Positions 60,490 to 64,000 of a DNA stretch of 64,000 bases are shown here, in pieces. Position 1 is the stretch's first letter; each line of letters opens with the position of its first letter. The notes beneath the pieces were generated by a model that worked only from the letters and a program-made list of their open reading frames with translations, was not told where the DNA came from and did not search any database. Both the position numbers and the translations under genes were made by a program. The DNA comes from A07HB70 sp964512675 (lineage in GTDB: Archaea > Halobacteriota > Halobacteria > Halobacteriales > Haloferacaceae): positions 142,320 to 206,319 of the forward strand of contig CAZEJR010000001.1 in the NCBI GenBank assembly GCA_964512675.1. The letters are read 5' to 3'.

Positions 60490-61112
60490 GCGATATCGCG
60501 GCTGGTGTCGATGGAAACTTGATCCGTCAGCGTCAGCTTGATCGTCTCCTCCAGCGCAGCGCCACCCCGGAACTTCGGTACCGCGAGACGGTTCTCGATC
60601 TCCGATCCCCGGACGTCGGTGTGGAGTTCGAACACCACGTCGGCCATATTCTTCGTCAGGTCGCGGTTGTCCGGGACGTCGGACCCGCGCATGGCGTGGA
60701 GCACCGCTAGCCCCTTCGTGTTGACGAGGTGGGTCTGGAGTTCGTTCAGGAAGCCCCGGAACCGCCGCGGGTCGCGGCGCTCGAGCGGGTCCATCACGTC
60801 GACGATGAGGTTCGCGCCTTCGGGGAGTTCCCGCACCAGCGAGTGGGCACTGTCGAGCGGTGTGTCGCCGCCGATATCGCGGACGGTCGGGTTGCCGACC
60901 CGACCGGGCACCTTCGCGATGGCGTCCTCGACGGCGGTGTCCGAGCGGACCGTCGAGAGGTAGAGCGTCCCGCGTGTCGTCGTCAGCTCGTAGAGAAACA
61001 GCTCTGCCTGCGAGGCCGGCGGCGCGACCAGAAGCACGATGCTCCCCTCCGGGATGCCCCCGTCGAGGCGTCTGTCGAGGACGGGTATCCCGGTCGGGAG
61101 CCGTTCGACCAT
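60486..61112 (-). CDS. RecA/KaiC-fold protein with degenerate Walker A
   Basis: A 208-residue RadA/KaiC-like core: RLPTGIPVLDRRLDGGIPEG at the start and a hydrophobic Walker B-like strand ANLIVDVMDPLER near 100. The place of Walker A reads LLVAPPASQAELFLYEL, with no Gly-Lys-Thr, so it probably cannot hydrolyse ATP. The end region (RGSEIENRLAVPKFRGGA) is family-like. It may be a pseudo-ATPase partner of an active RadA-type protein. The gene has its own TATA element overlapping the stop of the MinD-like gene. Confidence 0.82.
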   Translation of the reverse strand: MVERLPTGIPVLDRRLDGGIPEGSIVLLVAPPASQAELFLYELTTTRGTLYLSTVRSDTAVEDAIAKVPGRVGNPTVRDIGGDTPLDSAHSLVRELPEGANLIVDVMDPLERRDPRRFRGFLNELQTHLVNTKGLAVLHAMRGSDVPDNRDLTKNMADVVFELHTDVRGSEIENRLAVPKFRGGAALEETIKLTLTDQVSIDTSRDIA

Positions 61113-61134
61113 CGTCTCGACGGTGCGTTCGAAG

Positions 61135-61143
61135 TATTATATC
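61135..61143 (-). promoter_or_regulatory. TATA element of the RecA-fold gene, in the stop of the MinD-like gene
   Basis: GATATAATA on the minus strand contains the TAA stop of the MinD-like gene (61137-61139) and lies 23-31 bp before the ATG at 61112. Confidence 0.5.
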
Positions 61144-61772
61144 TCTTGGCCCGACTCACGCCCGGTCAGCTCGCTCGCGATCCGTCGATATGCGTCTCGA
61201 ACCGCCGGGTCCGGGAGAACGGGCGGGTCGACACTCTCGACGGCGCCGAGTGCCGGACAGCCGAGCAGTGTCACGAGGCTGTCGGGCGCGCGCCGGGCGC
61301 GGGTCAGCACGGCTCCGCAGACCGGCGTGCCGAGCGCACGCGCCGTCGCCGCCGTCGTCGTCGCGCCCCGGAGCGCCCGTGTGTCGGGCGTCGTCACGAC
61401 GAGAGCCGCGTCGGCGGCCCGGAGCGGCGCGGCGGCGTCCGGCCCGACGCCGCCGGGACAGTCGACGAGGACGGTGTCGCGGTCGGTCCGGAGCCTGTCG
61501 AGGCCCGGTCCGACGGCGCCGTCGTCACCCGCCGGTGCCGGCACGACGACGACGCCGTCTGCGCCGGGCCACGGTCGTGCGACCGCGGCGGGATCGTGCC
61601 CGCTCGCGACGGCTGCGAGCGTCGGCTCACGAGCGACGCCCGCGAGGTGGTGAAGATCGGGCATGTCGACGTCCGCGTCGGCGACGACGACCCGACCGGG
61701 CAGTGCGCGGGCCAGACCGAGCGCCGTCGTCGTCTTTCCCGCGCCGCCCGCGCCGCCGGCGATAGCCAACAC
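61137..61772 (-). CDS. MinD/ParA-like P-loop ATPase
   Basis: A 211-residue protein with a deviant Walker A, LAIAGGAGGAGKTTTALGL; the signature Lys of ParA (KGGxGKTT) is replaced by Ala, but the catalytic GKTT is kept. Further features are VVVADADVDMPDLH (Walker A' region) and TVLVDCPGGVGPDAA (Walker B). Such proteins position cell components or load metal; role unknown. GTG at 61772. The gene is followed closely by the RecA-fold gene. Confidence 0.83.
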   Translation of the reverse strand: MLAIAGGAGGAGKTTTALGLARALPGRVVVADADVDMPDLHHLAGVAREPTLAAVASGHDPAAVARPWPGADGVVVVPAPAGDDGAVGPGLDRLRTDRDTVLVDCPGGVGPDAAAPLRAADAALVVTTPDTRALRGATTTAATARALGTPVCGAVLTRARRAPDSLVTLLGCPALGAVESVDPPVLPDPAVRDAYRRIASELTGRESGQEI

Positions 61773-61803
61773 GGCGGGCGTGGACGCGGCACAGTAGAAA
61801 GGT

Positions 61804-62193
61804 CTAGTCCATACAGCAGCCGCCGGCCTCGCCGCCGAACTCGACGGCGAGCGGTGCGGAGACGGCGTCGTTCGCGGCGTCGAGGAGCGCGTCGAGGTCG
61901 TGTTTCGCGTCGAGATACTCCGCGACGACTGCCAGGTCGTGGAGGTCGGACTGGAGACGCTCGAGTTCGCGCAGGTCTGCCCGCGTCGCCTCGCCGCGCT
62001 CCCGGTCGGCGAGAAACGCCGTTCGCTTGCGCTCGAACTCGTCGATACGCGCCTGTGCCTCCTCGTCCGCCTCGACGGCGGCCCTCGCGGCTGCGAACCG
62101 CCCGTGCTCGTCGCTCGCCGCGAGCGCCTCGCCCAGTTCGGCGGCGAGTGCGACCGGGTCCCGGTCTGCGGGACGTGGCACTGACTCGGACAC
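61804..62193 (-). CDS. YlbF/YmcA family protein
   Basis: A 129-residue mostly helical protein: AAELGEALAASDEHGRFAAA, AQARIDEFERKRTAFLADR and LRELERLQSDLHDLAVVAEY. The C-terminal tail GGEAGGCCMD with two Cys is typical of haloarchaeal members; YlbF-like proteins in Bacillus form a complex with YmcA and YaaT that affects RNA processing. GTG at 62193 is preferred (MSESVPRPAD); GTG at 62181 is an alternative. Confidence 0.82.
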   Translation of the reverse strand: MSESVPRPADRDPVALAAELGEALAASDEHGRFAAARAAVEADEEAQARIDEFERKRTAFLADRERGEATRADLRELERLQSDLHDLAVVAEYLDAKHDLDALLDAANDAVSAPLAVEFGGEAGGCCMD

Positions 62194-62251
62194 TGCCGGC
62201 GGTGCGCCCCGGGTGGTATTGAACCCTCCGTCCGCCGACGACGGTGCGCCG

Positions 62252-62890
62252 CTACCGCCCGGAGACGAACGCGACCACGCCGTCGAGTTCGGCGCGCGCG
62301 ATACCGTGACCAACCGGGTACGTGTGGTGGGTGACGTCTGCGCCGACCGCACGCAGCCGCTCTGTGGCTGCCGCGGCGCGCTCCGGAGGGATCACCTCGT
62401 CGTCCTCGCCCGCGCCGACGAAGACCGGCACTCCCTCGACGCCCGCCGGCGCGTGGTCCGTGTGGCTCGCGGCGAGGTACCCGTGGAGGGCAGCGACCCA
62501 CGCGTACGCGCCCGGGTCTTCGAGCAGGAGGGAGAGCGACGCGATGGCACCCTGACTGAACCCGAGGAGCCCGACCGTCTCGACGCCGTAGGCCGCGCGC
62601 GCGGCGTCGACCGAGTCGGCGACGAGGTCGAGCGACCGCCGGAATCCGTCGGGGTCGGGCTGACTCCGGTGGAGACCGCCGCCCGACAGGTCGAGGTCGT
62701 ACCAGGTGTAGCCGGGGCTCATCCGCTCCGGCGCCCGGAGGCTGACGACGTGGTGTGGCGGGAGTTCGCGCGCGACCGGGAGCAGGTCGCGCTCGTTCGC
62801 GCCGCGCCCGTGAAGAACGACCACCGCGCGGTCACAGGGGTCGTCCGGGGCGACGTGGACGTGGTCCAGAGGCAGGTCGGCGTCGGTCAC
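62252..62890 (-). CDS. Alpha/beta hydrolase, phospholipase/carboxylesterase family
   Basis: A 212-residue serine hydrolase. The nucleophile elbow is GLLGFSQGAIASL near residue 115, the Asp region VFVGAGEDDEVIPP near 165 and the His region TYPVGHGIARAELD near 195. The start motif VVVLHGRGANERDLLP is typical. It would hydrolyse esters of unknown type. GTG at 62890 is used; the frame upstream is the antisense of Dph2. Confidence 0.88.
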   Translation of the reverse strand: MTDADLPLDHVHVAPDDPCDRAVVVLHGRGANERDLLPVARELPPHHVVSLRAPERMSPGYTWYDLDLSGGGLHRSQPDPDGFRRSLDLVADSVDAARAAYGVETVGLLGFSQGAIASLSLLLEDPGAYAWVAALHGYLAASHTDHAPAGVEGVPVFVGAGEDDEVIPPERAAAATERLRAVGADVTHHTYPVGHGIARAELDGVVAFVSGR

Positions 62891-63040
62891 GGCGCGTCGT
62901 AGGCTGCGGGCTCGCTTGAACGCCGTGGAGTCCGGCGTGTCACTGCCGCCAGCCCCCCCGCGCGCGCCGCCTACGCCGACCAGCGGTCGTGCGTGGCGCG
63001 AAGCGCCGGGCTTAATCCTGCAGGCACGCACGTGCGGGTA
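62891..63040. promoter_or_regulatory. Divergent promoter region of esterase and dph2 genes
   Basis: A TATA-like CTTAAT at 63011-63016 lies 25-30 bp upstream of the dph2 GTG. No gene is seen in this 150-bp stretch. Confidence 0.4.
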
Positions 63041-64000
63041 GTGAGTCACGAGTCGGAGGAGCGGACACAGGGAGACCTCACCCGGACCGGGATGTCCCTG
63101 CGTCACGACCGCGAGTGGGACTACGAGATGGACCGCATCCTCGAGGAGATAGCCGACCGCGACGCGGAGAAGGTCGGCCTCCAGTTTCCGGAGGGGCTGA
63201 AGCGCCGCGGCACCCGTGTCGTCGACGACCTGCGCGAGCGTGCGCCCGACGGCGTGCGGTTCATGCTCTCTGGACAGCCCTGCTACGGCGCCTGTGACCT
63301 CGACACCTACCTGATGCGCCGGACCGACCTCTTCGTCCACTTCGGTCACTCGCCGATGAAAGAGTCCGACCAGATCGTCTACGTTCCGCTCTTCTCGAAC
63401 GTCGATCCCTTCCCCATCGTGGAGGACGCGACGGCGGAGCTTCCGGCCCCCGACGACGACCCAGAGGTCGGGCTGGTGACGACCGCACAACACATGAACC
63501 GGTTCGAGGAGATGGTCGACTGGCTGGAGGAACGCGGGTGGGCGGTCCACACCCGCCGCGGCGACGACCGCCTCACCCACGAGGGGCAGGTGCTCGGCTG
63601 CAACTACGCGAGTGCGGATCTTCCCGTCGAGACGGTGTTGTACGTCGGCGGCGGGAAGTTCCACCCGCTCGGGCTGGCGATGGAACACCCGGACAAGCAC
63701 GTCGTCATCGCCGACCCGGTGAACAACGTCGTCACCGTCGCGGACCCGGAGAAGTTCATGAAGCAGCGCTACGGCGCCGTCCACCGCGCGATGGACGCCG
63801 AGACGTGGGGCGTCATCTTCTGTACGAAGATCGGTCAGGGCCGGTGGGAGGTCGCACAGGACATCGTCGCGTCGAACGACGACGCCTACCTGATCACGAT
63901 GGACGAGGTGACGCCGGACCGCCTGCGGAACTTCGACGTCGACGCCTTCGTCAACACCGGCTGTCCGCGGATCACAACCGACGACGGCCCGCAGTTCCAC
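63041..64000 (+). CDS. dph2: Diphthamide biosynthesis enzyme Dph2, C-terminus outside window
   Basis: 320 codons are open to the right edge. Dph2 uses a 4Fe-4S cluster and SAM to transfer the aminocarboxypropyl group to a His of translation factor aEF2. All three cluster cysteines are visible: SGQPCYGACD near residue 80, LGCNYASA near 186 and NTGCPRI near 308. VGLQFPEGLKRRG near 47 and KFHPLGLAMEH near 205 are further family marks. GTG at 63041 is chosen; an ATG at 63092 is also possible. Confidence 0.95.
   Translation, partial: MSHESEERTQGDLTRTGMSLRHDREWDYEMDRILEEIADRDAEKVGLQFPEGLKRRGTRVVDDLRERAPDGVRFMLSGQPCYGACDLDTYLMRRTDLFVHFGHSPMKESDQIVYVPLFSNVDPFPIVEDATAELPAPDDDPEVGLVTTAQHMNRFEEMVDWLEERGWAVHTRRGDDRLTHEGQVLGCNYASADLPVETVLYVGGGKFHPLGLAMEHPDKHVVIADPVNNVVTVADPEKFMKQRYGAVHRAMDAETWGVIFCTKIGQGRWEVAQDIVASNDDAYLITMDEVTPDRLRNFDVDAFVNTGCPRITTDDGPQFH

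Overview
The window is haloarchaeal chromosomal DNA. It is strongly GC-rich, its proteins are acidic, genes often start with GTG and overlap by 4 bases (GTGA), and many promoters place a TATA box about 25 to 30 bases before the start codon, as in leaderless transcripts. It carries archaeal hallmark genes: aIF2 beta, Nop5 and fibrillarin, Dph2, archaeal SAM synthetase, a diadenylate cyclase of the DacZ type, and TFB-like proteins. The order lactate-oxidation genes, PRC-barrel protein, DHH/TrkA-N protein resembles what I recall of Haloferax, so a relative in the Haloferacales is plausible but not proven.

Layout. 1-5 kb: alpha-glucan degradation (a glucoamylase that runs off the left edge, and a GH13 enzyme); the matching 4-alpha-glucanotransferase is at 28.9 kb. 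5-12.1 kb: a GT39-like membrane protein, a three-gene ferric-iron ABC importer and a GT75-type glycosyltransferase, with two DtxR-like operators. 12.2-21.4 kb: DUF393 and DUF123 genes, a decayed regulator, the D-lactate/L-lactate oxidation genes, a probable division protein (PRC barrel) and a DHH/TrkA-N protein. 21.5-23.8 kb: tRNA-Lys(CTT) with a 2.25 kb integrative element bounded by 16-bp direct repeats. 24.3-31.7 kb: a D-amino-acid-oxidase-like gene, CDGSH protein, thrS, a small regulator with a membrane partner, malQ and ogg. 31.7-37.2 kb: gene-poor DNA with a few small genes, a lipoprotein and a DMT transporter. 37.2-45.6 kb: a housekeeping run (UPF0058, aIF2 beta, TRAM, Nop5, fibrillarin, two TenA proteins, a divergent Nramp, glutamate-cysteine ligase, CoaD, a TFB-like protein). 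45.7-46 kb: tRNA-Leu(TAG) followed by two copies of its own 3' end. 46-57.8 kb: VOC protein, DacZ with MscS, acyltransferase, crotonase, PurD, DUF255 protein, thioredoxin, cysteine synthase, SAM synthetase and a CYTH protein. 58-64 kb: a frameshifted Tat lipoprotein, FKBP isomerase, a P-loop pseudo-ATPase, a MinD/ParA-like ATPase, YlbF protein, esterase and Dph2, which runs off the right edge.

How the genes work together. The glucan enzymes form a set that converts maltodextrins to glucose. The LutC and LutB/A proteins with the FAD/Fe-S dehydrogenase form a lactate oxidation unit. The iron importer has a candidate repressor site lying between TATA box and start. Several thiol-related genes (gshA, cysteine synthase, thioredoxin, DUF255, DUF393) are scattered through the window and suggest active low-molecular-weight thiol metabolism.

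The strongest unusual signals are the minimal tRNA-Lys element with its zinc-ribbon membrane protein, the paired iron operators that include a glycosyltransferase, the Nramp protein that lacks the metal-site residues and sits beside two TenA genes, the RecA-like protein with no Walker A lysine, and several datable gene remnants (TFB, a FilR1-like regulator, a DUF5658-like protein, a Tat lipoprotein). I did not find a clearly new multi-gene defence or biosynthetic system.
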